The notes under the pieces were generated by a model that saw only the letters and a program-made list of their open reading frames with translations, had not been told where the DNA came from and made no database searches. From Diplodia intermedia (Eukaryota > Ascomycota > Dothideomycetes > Botryosphaeriales > Botryosphaeriaceae): a stretch of DNA of 64,000 bases. Positions 10,822-24,980 of this stretch are shown here, in pieces. Made by a program: the position numbers and the translations under genes. Location: positions 186,001-250,000 of the forward strand of contig JAKEKT010000055.1 in assembly GCA_021495925.1 (NCBI GenBank). The letters are read 5' to 3'. Every line of letters begins with the position of its first letter. Position 1 is the stretch's first letter.

Positions 10822-11864
10822 GGCTCGGCGATTATTTATGGCATATATCTTAGAAACTAATAAAAAAGTCCCGTAAAGAAGGTATAGGTTTCTTAAGATA
10901 GAGAAACTAGATAAGAGTAAAAGAAAATTAGCTTATTTATAATATCTACTTATTCTACGTTAATAATAGATATATAATTATACTAATAGTTATTAGAGCT
11001 ACTACTTTATAAATTAAGGGTTAAGTTATAAGACTATAATTCTATTAAAGTCGAACTTAAATAATTAGACTATAATTATATTTATTAGACTAAGAGTATA
11101 GATATACTTTATTATTATCTCTATCTTTAATATTACTTACTTAATAATAGCTAAAAATTAATTACTAGAAAACTATAGCTTCTTCTAGTACTAGATTTTT
11201 AATTTCTAGTAACTAAATAATTATCTACGCCTTATATTTATTCGCTAAATAGATATTAATTTATATTAACTTTATAGATCTATTACTAACTATAAGTAGA
11301 TATTAAGAGAATCTTTTAGATTCTACTAAACTATAAGCTTTACTACCGCGATAAAAAAAGAACCTTTAAAGTAAATATAAAAACTAGCGAAAGTCGTTAC
11401 TATAACTTAAATCTATATATCTATACTCTCTTATTCTAGATAGTATCTAGTAGCGAGCGTATAATTTATAAAAAATATACTATTAATAGTTTTAGTATAA
11501 CTAATATCTTTATAGTATTATATAAGCGCGATATTACGCTTTAAATAGAAGAAAAGTAATAAACCGCTATAGTTATTATAAAAAACCTTAAATCGTCTAA
11601 CTATTACTTAAATATTCGGCGCCTTCTATATAAATCTAAATAGAAAGAGTAGTTTTATAAGATTATCTATATACTCTCGAACCTTATCTTAAAATTTAAG
11701 CTTAATAATTTAAATATTATAAGTTTTTTAAGAGGTATATCTATTATTCTATACTTACGTTTTATAAAGATAGTACTAACGATATTACTATTATAGATCT
11801 AAAAGAATTATTAGACGATATATTTAATTAGAAGCTAGTATTTCTTACGCGTATAACTATAAAG
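10822..11864. repeat. AT-rich RIP-mutated flank left of the Copia element
   Basis: Composition changes abruptly near 10.84 kb from ordinary to strongly AT-rich, with CA and TG dinucleotides almost absent and no open frame. It lies outside the 5' LTR, so it is older repetitive DNA or flank into which RIP spread. I could not identify the original element. Confidence 0.7.
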
Positions 11865-12012
11865 TATTAAAATATAAGCGTTCGTAGTAGTAAATAGCTT
11901 AGTTAGTAAGAAGTAAAATATATAAATAACTTTTAAGATAGCTCTTTATTACTTTTTATATCTTATCTTTAATAGATATATAAATATATTCTTATTTATT
12001 TAAATTCTAATA
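11865..12012 (+). repeat. 5' LTR (148 bp)
   Basis: Aligns without gaps over its full length to 25439-25586. The mismatches I can see are all transitions, as RIP would produce. Preceded by the target duplication TAAAG. Confidence 0.9.
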
Positions 12013-12978
12013 GTTATAAGTCTAATCGCGTAGTAGATACTTTCTATCGTCTAGTATATTCTTTTAAGATACTATTTATACTATTATTATCGTTCTAAAG
12101 ATATTTAGACGATATATAATTATAAAGTAAAGTTATTATATTTTAGATCTTAATATCTCTTATAATACTAATTTATTAACTATAGTACTTAAAGTATCTA
12201 CTTATAGATCTATATATTTAAAAAAGCCGCTTCTAACTAGCGTAATACTATCTATACGCTATAGTAGCGCCGTACTATCTACTAGTACGCTCTAGTTTAT
12301 TTATAATCTACTAATTCTTTAACTCGACGAGATAGTTTATTATAATATTACTAATTCTAGTAGAACTAATTATCGTCTAGTACTATTTATTATATTATTT
12401 AGTAGTATATCGTTTAAGTTCGTTATAGTACTTAAGACGAGAGAAGACTAAAATAGCTAATAGTATATTATTTATTTATAAGCGAAGAAGACGATAATCT
12501 TCTAATATATTAATCTATCTAAAGAGAGTCGTTTTAAAAAACTCTAGATATCTAAATAGCCTCGTCTATAAGAAGATAAGAACGAGAAGAATCTAAAATA
12601 ATATTATAAAAAGTATAAGTATACTAGAAAGAAGTATAAATAACTAGAAAAGAAAATAAATAATCTTTTATTACTTATTAAGAATTTAGTATTAAGATAT
12701 CTATTACTTTTATTAGAACGTTTTAGTAATTCTTATTTATATATACTTCTACGCGCGCTTTAAACGCGTATAAAATCTAATAATATAATATAATAAAAGA
12801 TTCTTTTAAATAATTTTAAGAATCTTCTTAAGTCTTCTTATAACCGCGATATCTTTAAATAGATAGAAAGCTAGAAGTTCTTTATTATAAAGACTAAAGC
12901 GATTAATCTACTTAATATTTAAGAAGTAAAAGACGTTTAGATATTTTTATATTCTTTTAGAAAGTATAATCTAGCGTA

Positions 12979-15202
12979 AGAATAGATTAAATAGCTAGAA
13001 ATTTACTTCGACTACGGGTTTATCTTTAAGACGTACGTGTTTAAAAGAATTAGTTAGACTCGTTTAGCCTTCTATCGCCTCTCTAGACTAGCTAACGTTA
13101 AGAGAAGGCTTTTCTCTTACGCGGTTCGCTAGCTATATCTAGCTTACGTTACTATAGTTATAGACTACGGCTTCGAAATCTACTAGAAAAATTAGAGGTA
13201 GTTTACCCGCTAATTTAGAGTTCTTTAGAATCTTACTCTATAAAAGATTCTAGAAGTTTTTAAGACTACTTCTATAATTTCTCTAGAAATAGAGAGTAAA
13301 ATTCTACTAGCGAATATTTGTTTAAATAAGCGGTTACGAAAATATACTCTTAGAACGAATTTACTCGAAGAATTCTATTCTATTTAAATCGAACTAGAGA
13401 AGATTAATCTAAATCGACGGGTTTTAGATAGACCTACGTAGTTAGAGAAGATTAAACTTCTTTTAAAAACGTAACCTACGTCTTTAGAAGTAGTTAAATT
13501 CTTCTACTTTTTATCGTAGTTACTCGAACTATTCTATTCGACTACGATTAGCCCCTTAAATAAAGAGAAGTAGGCTAAGACCTACGCGCTCGAAGTTAAG
13601 AAAGTACTCTCTAATCGAATAGCTATCTATTCTAACGCCTTCGTTCTATCTACGGGTAGAAACGTAGAGGTCGAGATAGTAGTCTTTAACTTTAGCTAAT
13701 CTAAAGAGAATCTAGCGCGCTAGATTTATAAGAATCTTAGTTTTAAGAATCTAGTATATAACGGCGAGATAGAGAGGCTAGTAATAGCTCTAAAACTCGC
13801 CGTTAGAGCCGAATACGCCTCTAAAAATATAAGAATCTACGTAGATAACTAGGCCGCGATTCTTAGACTAAGTAAGCCTACTAATACGCCTAAGTAAACA
13901 TAGTAAATTTAGGCTATTAGATTAGCTAAAACGCTAAGGGCTAGAGAAAATACCGTCTCTCTAGAATAGTATTCCGGCTACGAGAACGTTCTAGGCAACG
14001 AGTACGTCGATTAACTTACGAAAAGAGCTATAAAGTACTCTTTAAGTAGAGCCTCTACTTCTCTAAGCTTCTATCGAAGTAAAGTTAAGTAGAAGACCTA
14101 CGAGAAGTAGAAAACAAAGCTTAAATTAACGTTAAACTCGCTCTATAAACGTATCTTCGATTTAGAGATAGAGAAGCGGCTTAAATCTTCTATAAAAGTT
14201 AGAGAAACGACCTTCGCCTTCTATTAACTAAAGATTAAATACGACTACTTTAAGTCTTATCTCTATTGTCTTAATTACGTCGAAAACGACTAGTATAGAT
14301 ATAGTTATACGACTAGATAGATACTACGTTATCTACTTCTCTCTTATTCTCTTTATAGAGGCCCTTAGATTCTCTTAAAAGACGAGCTTAAGAAGTATCG
14401 ACTCGATCTTTTAAATCTCTTTTTCTTAACTCTAGAGACTAGCCTAACGGCTAAGTTCTTAGAATAAATAAAGATTACTACTAGACGATAGTAATTAAAC
14501 GACTTATCTAATAAGATCTAAATACGTATTACTAGACGCTTATTTATACTTATTTCTTTCTTCTATTCTCTTCTTCTACTTCTTCTCGTTCTCGGCGCCC
14601 TCGCCGCTTTCGATTTAGAGTAGAAACGGGCGAGAATCGAAGAAAAACGACTAAATAGCGAATATTTAAGCTTAAGTAGCCGTTTCTACTAGTATCTACG
14701 GCTATCTAGTATAGTTAGTAATTAAGCTAACGGGGCTAAAAAGCCGAAATTTAATTTTCGATTAAGTAACCTCTATTTAGAGCTCTTTTTTAGATTTCTA
14801 AATTTAGAAGTAGAATTATATAGCTAGTTCGCTAATAGTAATACTTTAACTAGTTATAATAAATAGTAAATAAGTATTAGTCTTAGATAGAAGAAAGCTA
14901 AACGAATCTAATTAGTTAAAAAGGCCCTCTCTAAAAAGAGAACTTACTTACTTTATTTTTTTTATCTCTATTTTTATTAGTTTCTAAGCTCTCGCTTTAT
15001 TTTATTTATTTTTTCTTTATCTTATCTATACTCTCTACTCTTCTTTAAGCTTTTAAGTATACCGTTTCTAGTATTCTTCTAGAACCCCCTTCGGCATATA
15101 TATATTTAGATATATAAATAAAAGTAGGCCCTCTTAAGAGACCTCGTCTCTAATAGTTCTAGACTTTAGAGAGACGTTAAACTAAATAAATAAATAAATA
15201 AA
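12979..15202 (+). mobile_element. Nested LINE (Tad-like) insertion 1, 5'-truncated
   Basis: Flanked by an exact 14-bp target duplication TATAATCTAGCGTA (12965-12978 and 15203-15216) and ending in a (TAAA)n tail, so a non-LTR insertion in the plus orientation inside the Copia gag. Translation through stops gives the end of a LINE reverse transcriptase near 13.0-13.5 kb, an RNase H domain with AIYSNAFVLSTGRN and YVDNQAAILRL near 13.6-14.0 kb, then a GNEYVD motif. This RT-RNase H order matches the fungal Tad clade. It begins inside RT, so it is 5'-truncated as usual for LINEs. Fully RIP-mutated. Confidence 0.85.
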
Positions 15203-17398
15203 TATAATCTAGCGTATAGTATTATAATTCTTAAGAAGATTCGTCGTAATAATAATAAGATAATAATTAACGACGTTATAAATAACTTTTATAGTTACTA
15301 CTTTACTATTAATTCTATAGCTTTATAAGATATTCTAAAAAGTAAAAGACGTAATATCTTCTCTACGTTACTTTATAATTAATACTAAAAGAAGTTACTC
15401 TTATATATTTATAATAGAAACTATAGAAATCTAGTAATCTATTAGTATCTAAACTTTAAGATATTAAATAAGCCTTCTAATTAGACTCTTAATAAGAAGA
15501 TTTAAAAGCGCATTAATAAGTAGTTAAGAGAGAATCTCTTATTAAAGAAGACGCTTAAAGATACTATTAATAAGTATAATAAGAAGTATAATAATAATTA
15601 TAAGAATAAGAATAAGAATAAGAGAAAGAATAGTAAGTAGTATAATAATAATAATTATACGTTTATTACTTTATTCGTTGCTATAATAGTAAACGCTATT
15701 AAAGAACTTCTAATCTTATTTATTACTAGATATAAGAATTCTACTATTTTAAAACGCTTCTAGCTTATTAATACTAGATCTATATATTACGTATATAATC
15801 GCTTTATAAAGAAGTAATATACGAAGAAGAAAAATATTAGTCTAGATAACTTTATAATCTATAGTAATAATAAACTTCTAATTAAGTTATTTAATAACGT
15901 TATTATTAATATAAAAAGAGATAAGAAGCTAAAGATTATTACTTTTAAAGACGTTATCTATATTTTAATATTTATAGCGAACCTTCTTTCTATTACTAAG
16001 ATAAAAGAGAAGAACGTTTATATTAATATAAATAAACGCTATTTATATAATAAAAAGAGTAATAGCTCTATATATAATTTTATTTATATAGAAGATTAAT
16101 TCTTTATTAAATATATAAAAGTATAATTAATAGTAATTACGACTAGTATTATTATTCGTAATTTATTTTCTTTATAATAGTATAATATCTTTATTTATAT
16201 AAATAATAACGTTATTTAGATCTTATTAAATATAATTAAAGAAGTAGTACTTATTAAAAACTTAATATTAATATATTATAATATTTACGCTCGTAGTAAG
16301 ACTTATTAGCTAATTACGCGATTTTCTAGATACGAGAAAAAGTCGATTAAACTATTCTTTAGAGTATTAATAAATCTTATTTAGATAAACTCTATATATA
16401 ACTAGTACTAGTAGATTATCTATCTAGAGTACGTAGCTACTAACTATATATTTATAGAGACTTATCTAAATAAGTATAAGTATAATTATATTATACTAAA
16501 TATACTATCTTTTATTTATAATTACTTAAATTAAAGAATCGTCTTTCTATAATCTAATAATAAGAGAATATTTAATAATCTATTTAGAAAGAACCTTTAA
16601 TAATAAAATATTATTTAGAAGATTATTTTATTATATACGTCTACTTAAAATAACTATATAGAACGATTAGAGTATTTATTTATTATAAAAGCGCGTATAC
16701 TTTACGTTATAATAAATCTATCTAATTCGCTCTAGTCTAAAGTATTTAAAGCGATAACGTATATCTTAAATAAAATCTCTATAAAGCGATATAATTAGAT
16801 TACTTTTTTTAAACTAGTTTATATAAAGAAGTCTAACGTCGCTTATCTATATATTTATAACTATAAGGCCTACGCGCTTAATAAGCTTATTTCTTATAGT
16901 AATAAGCTATAAGAGTATACTCTTATAGACTATCTTATAAACTATAATTTTACTAATATTTATTATATTTAGTATCTATTAGATTTAAAGGTTATTTATA
17001 TAAGAGACGTTACTTTTAATAAATTTATTAGATACTTTTAAAATAACTTTAATATCTTCTAATATCTTATAGATATTAACGAGAAACTAGATAAAATTAT
17101 ATTATATATTTATTTAGACTTTAAGAATCTTATAAGTAGTAATAAGAAGTCTATTCGCTAATCTTATATAAATAAGAATCTTAATACTAACTAGGCCTCT
17201 ACTTTTTATACGCTTTACTAAATATTTAAAGAAGAACTCTTTACGTCTTTTAATAAGAAAAAAGATATAGAGTAAAATCTACTTACGTTAATATCTTTAA
17301 TAAGAACTTTTAAATCTAATTACTAGAAGAACTTCGCTTTAGTACTATAGTTATTTATCTAATAATAATACTAGTAGTAGTAGAACCTCGTAGTCTTA

Positions 17399-19512
17399 AT
17401 TCTCTATTAAAATTAACCTTTAAAAATCGCGCTAAGACTAATACTAATCGATTTCTTATAGTTTATATAGCTAAAATCTCGATTCTTAGCTACGTAGCTA
17501 GCCGCGCTATTATATAGTAAGAGAAAGAAGTTAAATCTAGTAGATATTAAATCTTTATATTTATCTTATATTACTATTTCTAATCGAATTTCTTCGAAAC
17601 TTTATATACGAAAAGAAGATATATAAAAGAGCTTAAAAATAAAGTTATATTAATATTAGTCTAGCTAGTATCGAGTAACTCTTTATTATTTTTATTAAAA
17701 TTACTTCTTCTTTTCTTTATAACCGCTACGTAGAATTTATATATTCGTATACTAAAATCTTTATAATAACTAGCTTAACTTAACCGCGTACTTTATATAA
17801 TTCTCGTATTACTTATTTATTAGTAAGAGCTAAAAATAACTAAATACTAAAGAAAAAACTAACTTTAATTCGTTAACTAAAGAATCTAAATAATCTAGTA
17901 GTATATACTATCTTTAGTAGTCTTTACTATATTATTTAATAGTAGATACGCTATAAAATCGTATATAATCTACTCTATATAGATTAAATATTTAATTACT
18001 AGACTAATTACTATAGAAAAAGAGTTAATCTTTTTATATTTCTTTATATAAAGAATATAATATCTATTTCGATTTCTTTTAAATCTATAACGCCGCTCTT
18101 AAAAAGTAGATTTTTATCTATTATCTTTTTAAAAACTTCTTTCTATATTTCTACTTTTATAAAAATAAAGATAGATCTCTCTCTATTAACTCTAAAGCTA
18201 TATTTTAAGATTAGAAAGAGGCTTATATCTTTTACGTCTAGTATTAGAAGTAAGAACTCTCTTTCTATCTTAAAGATAGCTCTCTACTCTAGAATTTCTA
18301 TCTCTTTAAAACTCGCCTCTTAATTCTTAATTTTAACCTCTATCGCGCTATTTACGAAACTAACTACGGTTTTAAATATTATATTTCTAGTCTAAGACTA
18401 TATTTAAAAGATTATAGATCTCTTAAATTTTTATTCTAAAGAATTACGGCTTCTAGATCTTTTAAAAGTCTTTTATAATTATATTAAAAAGAATCGTCTT
18501 CTCTTTAATAGTTTAAAGTCTCGCTAGTCTACTAATACTTTAAATTTATTTACTAGTATATTTTAAACGTCTAGTAAATTCTTTTAAATCTATACCGCGG
18601 CTATAATAATAAATCTTTTACTATCGATCTTAAAAATAATTAGATCTTCTAGTAAACTTATCGCGAAAGCTATTCTAGTAGCTAAGTCTTAAGTCTCTAC
18701 TACTAGATAACTAGTTTTACGTAATCTTATTCTTTCGTCTCTTTTTAATACTAGAGAATTTTAAAATATTTTTAATACTCGCTTCTTTAGTATTAAGAAA
18801 GAACTTATTTTTATTATAAGTACTATTTTTTTTAAGAGAAACTTAATACTTATAACTATTATCTTCTACTCTAGTAGTTTTCTACTAGAGAATTATTCTT
18901 TATAGAATAATTTTATTTCGTTTAGAATAATAAAACGATTTAAGATATAGTTTAAAATAGCTACTTATAGTCTCTTTATAAAGAAATATATCTCTTTAAA
19001 AATACTTTTCTCTATTAGAGAGAACGTAGCTATCTTTAATAATAACTTAAAAGTAGTCGATACTTTATACTAGCTAACGTAAGAAGAGAAGTAGATAAAT
19101 TAATTTATAAATTTAATTTATTTAAGCTTTTCTATTAAATTTAAGATAAATAAGACTATAAAAAATAGTCTTTATATTATTAATCTTTATCTATAAATAA
19201 AAGATCTTTATTTTTAAATCTTATCTCTTTTATTATAAATCTTTTTATCTTTACTTATATTTCTTTTATTTTTCTCTTTATTTTCTACTATTAAGTCTTT
19301 AGTTAATAGGTTTTCTCTTCGAAGTTTTTATTTTAACTTTAAACGCTATTCTTTACTTTTAAGTATACTATTTCTAGTACTCTTCTAGACTTTTCTCTTA
19401 ATACGTATATATTTAAATATATAGCTAGAAGTAAATTCTTTAGAGAGATCTTATCTCTAATAGTCTTAGACTCTAGAGAAATATTAAACTAAATATATAT
19501 ATATATATATAT
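17399..19512 (+). mobile_element. Nested non-LTR insertion 2 (about 2.1 kb)
   Basis: Flanked by a 12-bp duplication CTCGTAGTCTTA (17387-17398, 19513-19524) and ending in a (TA)n tail. The last ~150 bp match the 3' ends of insertions 1 and 3. Most of its length matches insertion 3, apart from a stretch of about 200-300 bp near 17.88-18.1 kb that differs. No RT motif found; the 3' part reads as a low-complexity frame through stops. It splits the Copia coding region between integrase and RT. Confidence 0.8.
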
Positions 19513-20682
19513 CTCGTAGTCTTACTAGATCGCTAGAGCCGTTTACTATCTATCTAATATAATACTAAATCTATACTAGAAGCCGCGCGCGATAATAGAG
19601 CTTCGCGCGTAGATATTATAAACGCAAATATTAATAAAGCGAACGTTATTAAAAATAAGAGAACGAAAAGACGTCGCTAGATATATATTATAATAATAAA
19701 TAATAGCGCTAAATATAACGTTAACTACTACTTCTTATTTATAATAGCTATCGATCTAATTAGATATATTTTATAGTAGCTTCGCGTAGCTACGTCGTAG
19801 CTACTAAAAGAATATAAGAATATCTAAAAATAAAAGAATATAGTACTAAGTATTAACGCTAGATCTAATTCTATTAAATTTAACGTAGTCTATACTAAAA
19901 CTAAACTAAATTTAAAAGAAATAATATTTCTTTTAATATAAGTAGAAGGCTTCGTAAAGCTTTATTATAGTAGCTATAGTCTCTAATAGAATTTATTAAT
20001 AAATAATATAAGATACTTACTAGTAGCTCTTATTACTAACTACTATATAATAATATTAGATCTTTAGCTAGAAAGTCTTATAGAAGAAGAGCTTTATCTA
20101 AAGTACTATTTAAAGTAATAGTTATCGCGTATTTATTACGATAATCTTCTACTAGAACCTCGCTAATATAATAATATTTATAAGTATTTACTCGTTTCGT
20201 TTCTTTATTAGGCGATTAAGTAAGAATTAAACGAGCTAAAAGATAAGAGAATATAAAATACTATATTTATAATTAAAATATAAAGACTTAATAAGAAGAT
20301 TATATCTTTATAGTAGATTTTTAAATATAAGTTTAATAAGTATAAATATTTAGTAAAGATAAAGATACGTATCTACGTATAAGATAATCTTTAATTCTTA
20401 TATTATAATATCTTCGCGATAATACTAGTCTTTAGAATCTTTAAAATACTTATTATAATAATCTATACGTTTAATCTTAAAATAAGATAATATAATATTA
20501 TTAATATTTTTTCTTATATACTACTATCTAATACTATTTTTATTAAATCTTTTAAAGAAATAAGATTATCTTTAAATCTTATTTTTAAGCTTAATTAGAT
20601 ATTATATAGTTTAAAGAAGTTATTTATCTTATAGTAGAAGTACTTCTACTAGACTCTAGAGAATTTTAGACTAGAAATAGTA

Positions 20683-22862
20683 AAAAGATATTAATAATAT
20701 TAAAATTAATCTTTAAAAATCGCGCTAAGACTAGTATTAATTAATTTCTTATAGTCTATATAGCTAGAATCTTAATTCTTAGCTACGTAGCTAGCCGCGC
20801 TATTATATAGTAAGAGAAAGAAGTTAGATCTAATAAATATTAAATCTTTATATCTATCTTATACTACTATCTTTAATCGAATCGCTTCGAAACTTTATAT
20901 ATAAAAAGAAGATATACGAAAGAGCTTAGAAATAAAGTTATATTAATATTAATTTAGCTAGTATTAAGTAACTCTTTACTATTTTTATTAGAATTACTTC
21001 TTCTTTTCTTTATAACTACTACGTAGAATTTACGCGTTTATATATTAAAATCTTTATAATAATTCGTCTAACTTAGTTACGTATTTTATATAATTCTTAT
21101 ATTACTCGTTTATTAGCGAGAACTAAAAATAACTCTATATTAAAGAAAAAACTAACTTTAATTTATCTTTTAAAGGCCTTTAGCTATTTATAAAACGTTT
21201 CGTTCTTTAGTAACTTCTTTAAGACTTTATAAAGATAGATTAAATATAAGATTATATATAAAATTACTTCTATAAAGATAACTTACTTATATTAGTTTAT
21301 CGTCTTTAGAATATTATTTTTAAACTCTTTTTAAAGATATCTTATACTCTTACTCTTCGATCTAATCTTAACTACTTTAAAACCCTTAACTATACTCTTA
21401 GATAATAGATTTCTATTTATTACTTCTTTAAAAATCCTCTTCTACGTCTCTACTTTTATAAAAATAGAGATAAATTCTTCTTTATTAGCTCTAATATTTT
21501 ACTTTATAACGAAAAACGAGCCCGTTAATCTCTCTTTATTAGCTTTAGAGCTATAATCTAAGACTAAAAAGAGGCCTATATCTTTTATATCTAGCGCTAA
21601 AAGTAAAAACTCTCTTTCTACTTTAGAGATAGCTCTCTATTCTAAAATTTCTATTACTTTAAAATTCGCCTCTTAATTCTTAATTTCGACCGCTATTACG
21701 CTATCTACGAAACTAACTATAGTCTTAAGTACTATATTTCTAGCTTAAAACTATATTTAAAAGATTATAGATCTCTTAAACTTTTATCTTAAAGAATTAT
21801 AGCTTTTAGATCTTTTAAAAGTCTTTTATAATTATATTAAGAAGAATTATCTTTTCTCTAGTAGTTTAAAGTCTTATTAGTCTACTAGTATTTTAAACTT
21901 ATCTACTAGTACGCTTTAAACGTCTAGTAAATTCTCTTAAATCTACGCCGCGGCTATAATAATAAATCTTTTACTATTAATCTTAAAAATAACTAGATCT
22001 TCTAGTAAATCTATTACTAAAGCTATTTTAATAGCTAAGCCTAGAATTTCTACTATTAGATAACTAGTTCTATATAATCTCGTTCTTTCGCCTCTCTTTA
22101 ACGCTAGAGAATTTTAAGACGTTTTTAACGCTCGCTTCTTTAATATTAAGAAAGAATTCGTTCTCGTCGCGAGTACTATTTCTCTTAAGAGAAACTTAGT
22201 ATTTATAATTATTATCTCGTTCTCTAGTAGTTTTCTACTAGAGAATTATTCTTTATAAGATAATCTTATTTTATTTAGAGTAATAGAACGGCCTAAGACG
22301 TAGTTTAAAATAGCTATTTACGATCTCTCTATAAAGAAATATATCTTTTTAAAGATACTTTTCTCTATTAAAGAGAACGTAGCTATCTTTAATAATAACT
22401 TAAAAGTAGTTAATACTTCGTACTAGCTAACGTAAGAAGAGAAGTAAATAAATTAATCTATAAGCTTAATTTATCTAAGCTTTTCTATTAAATTTAAAAT
22501 AAATAAGACTATAAAAAATAGTCTTTATATTATTAATCTTTATCTATAAGTAGAAGATCTTTATTTTTAAATCTTATTTCTTTTATTATAAATTTTCTTA
22601 TTTTTACTTATATTTTCTCTTACTTTTCTCTTTATTTTCTACTATTAAGTCTTTAGTTAATAGGTTTTCTCTTTAAAGTTTTTATCTTAACTTTAAATAT
22701 TATTTTTTACTTTTAAGTATATTATTTTTAGTACTCTTCTAGACTTTCTTCTAATATATATATATTTAGATATATAGCTAGAAGCGAACTCTCTAGAGAA
22801 ATCTTATCTCTAATAGTCTTAGACTCTAGAGAGACGTTAAACTAAATATATATATATATATA
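20683..22862 (+). mobile_element. Nested non-LTR insertion 3 (about 2.2 kb), same family as insertion 2
   Basis: Flanked by a 16-bp duplication with one transition mismatch (TAGACTAGAAATAGTA at 20667-20682, TAGACTAGAGATAGTA at 22863-22878) and ending in a (TA)n tail. Inserted inside the Copia RT: the RT frame stops at LEIV and resumes after the element. Its 5' end lies within a few tens of bases of the equivalent point in insertion 2, so both may be full-length copies of a short element and not randomly truncated LINEs. Confidence 0.8.
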
Positions 22863-24429
22863 TAGACTAGAGATAGTACTAGATATCTTATATCTTTATA
22901 TAAATAGTTATTTATTTATATTCTTCTTTATAAATAACGTTATTCTCGCGTTTTACGTACGTAATAAGTATTATAATACGAATTAAGATAAAAACGAATT
23001 AGATTTTTATCTTAGACTAGAACTAAATCTAGTTTAGATAGTAAGAAAACTAAATCTCTTCTTAAGAGATCGATTCTTATAAATTAATCTAGATAGATTA
23101 TTATATATATACTTTTTAGATTATTATCTTTAAGATTAAGATCTACTTATTTTATAGTAGCTTTCTCTACTAATAAGGCCTTCGTAAACGTATTCTAAGA
23201 AGATCTATTTAAGCGCTATAAGATATAAGTAATAGATAAGATCTAATAGTTTTTTACTCTACGCGTTATTTATAATAAATAGTTTAAACTACTATAGCTC
23301 TTTTAGAAGTTATATATTAATAATCTTATTACGCGATATAATCTTACTCTTATAAAATATACTACGACTCTTCTAGTAGAGTAGAAGTAGCTAGAGTCTA
23401 ATCTAGATAAATACGCGACTTCTAAATAAATATATATATACTAGAGTTAAATAGATTTAGTCTAATTTATAGCTATTAGTACGCGCGCTAATATCGTTTA
23501 TATTTATTCGATACTATTTATCTATTTTACTAATCTCTTTATATAATATTTATAGCTAGTAGATCGTCTTCTTATCTATCTTAATAAGACTAGTAAGCTC
23601 TTATTATACTATAGAGAATATTAAGACGACGATTATAAAGTATTTATAATTAGTAGTAATATCTTATACGCTAGCGACGTTACTACTAGACATAGCTATT
23701 AGAGCTTAATAATAACTTTATTTAATACTTCTATAAATTAGAAAGCGTCTAAATAATCTATTATTACTATCTCTTCTACGAAAGTAGAGCTACTAGCCCT
23801 CTCTAAAATAATAAAGTAATACTATTAGTAAAAATAATTCTTTAGAGATATCTTCTTTAACTCTAGATATTATATTAATATTTAATATAATAATAAGTAG
23901 ATACTTCTTCTAATAAAATAGAACGCTATAAAACTTAATACTAAGCTTCGCTATATTAATATTTACTACTACTAGCTTCGCTAGAAAGTATAGACTAATA
24001 ACGTTTACTTTAGATAAACGCCTACTATAAATATAGTAGCGAACGAATTAATAAAGATATTATCTAAGTAAAAGTATTAAATATTTATTTATTACTTAGA
24101 GCTTATTTCTCTTAAGAAATAATAAGCGTATTAATATTTAAATTATATTATCTTTTATATTTAGTTTTATACTTTTATTTTTATTATTATAAATTATAAT
24201 TACGTAATAATTATATATATATTTATTTACTTATTTCTTTCTTAATACTAGCTTCTTAATCGAGTAACTAGTTATATAGACCCGCTTACTAGTACTTTAT
24301 TAGTTAACTTTATAACTTCTCTTTTATCTAATTACGAGAATTACTAGTATAGTAGTATTTATTTTATACTAACTACGTATATACTACTATTACTAGATAG
24401 TAAGACGTTCTACTACTATATCTAGTAAT

Positions 24430-24980
24430 TATTATAAACCTTAGAATATAAGGGTCTTATAACTCTAAGAGCGAAAAGCCCGTACGAAAGAAAGCATCGT
24501 AAGGGCTAATAAACCTTACGGGCGGTAGAGCTATATAAATAGAAATTTCGTACGAGAAGAATAGATGTAAGAAAACTTAGTATCTACGAAACTAGACTTA
24601 GATAGTAGCTAAAGCCTATACGAAAAGAACGCTTATAAGAAACCTAAATAGAATAGAAGACTATATATAATAAAAAAATCATACGAAAAATAGTATCGTA
24701 GAGACTTAATAGTCTAGTCGAACTATAGTCTCGTAAGAAATATAAGATCTAGAAAGTAGAAAGTAGGCGCGAAGATACGAACGTAAGTAAGATAGTAATT
24801 ACGACCGCTTAGTAGCGATAGAAGCTAAAAGTTAAAATTCTAGAAGCTATTCGAAGCGCTAACGTTATATACGATCTACTTATCTATAAGTTTAAGAGTT
24901 TAAAGACTTAGCGCTCTAAACTTTTAAACTTATAAGTTTAGTAGTTTAAACTCTTAGTAGGTTAAACTACTAAATACTAG
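24430..24980. repeat. Palindrome-rich noncoding segment inside the Copia 3' region
   Basis: Between the end of RNase H (about 24.1 kb) and the 3' LTR (25.44 kb). Contains recurring degenerate units around TACGAAAAGAA (near 24480, 24550, 24620, 24680), a GTAAGGGCTAATAAACCTTAC hairpin near 24500, and two inverted repeats at about 24885-24935 and 24936-24974. No coding trace found. It may be structured 3' noncoding DNA of the element or a further unrecognised insertion. Confidence 0.5.

Noticed and set aside
24481..24720. Degenerate repeats considered as a CRISPR-like or 5S-like array
   Set aside because: Units are irregular in spacing and sequence, the organism is a fungus, and no 5S helix or spacer pattern is present.
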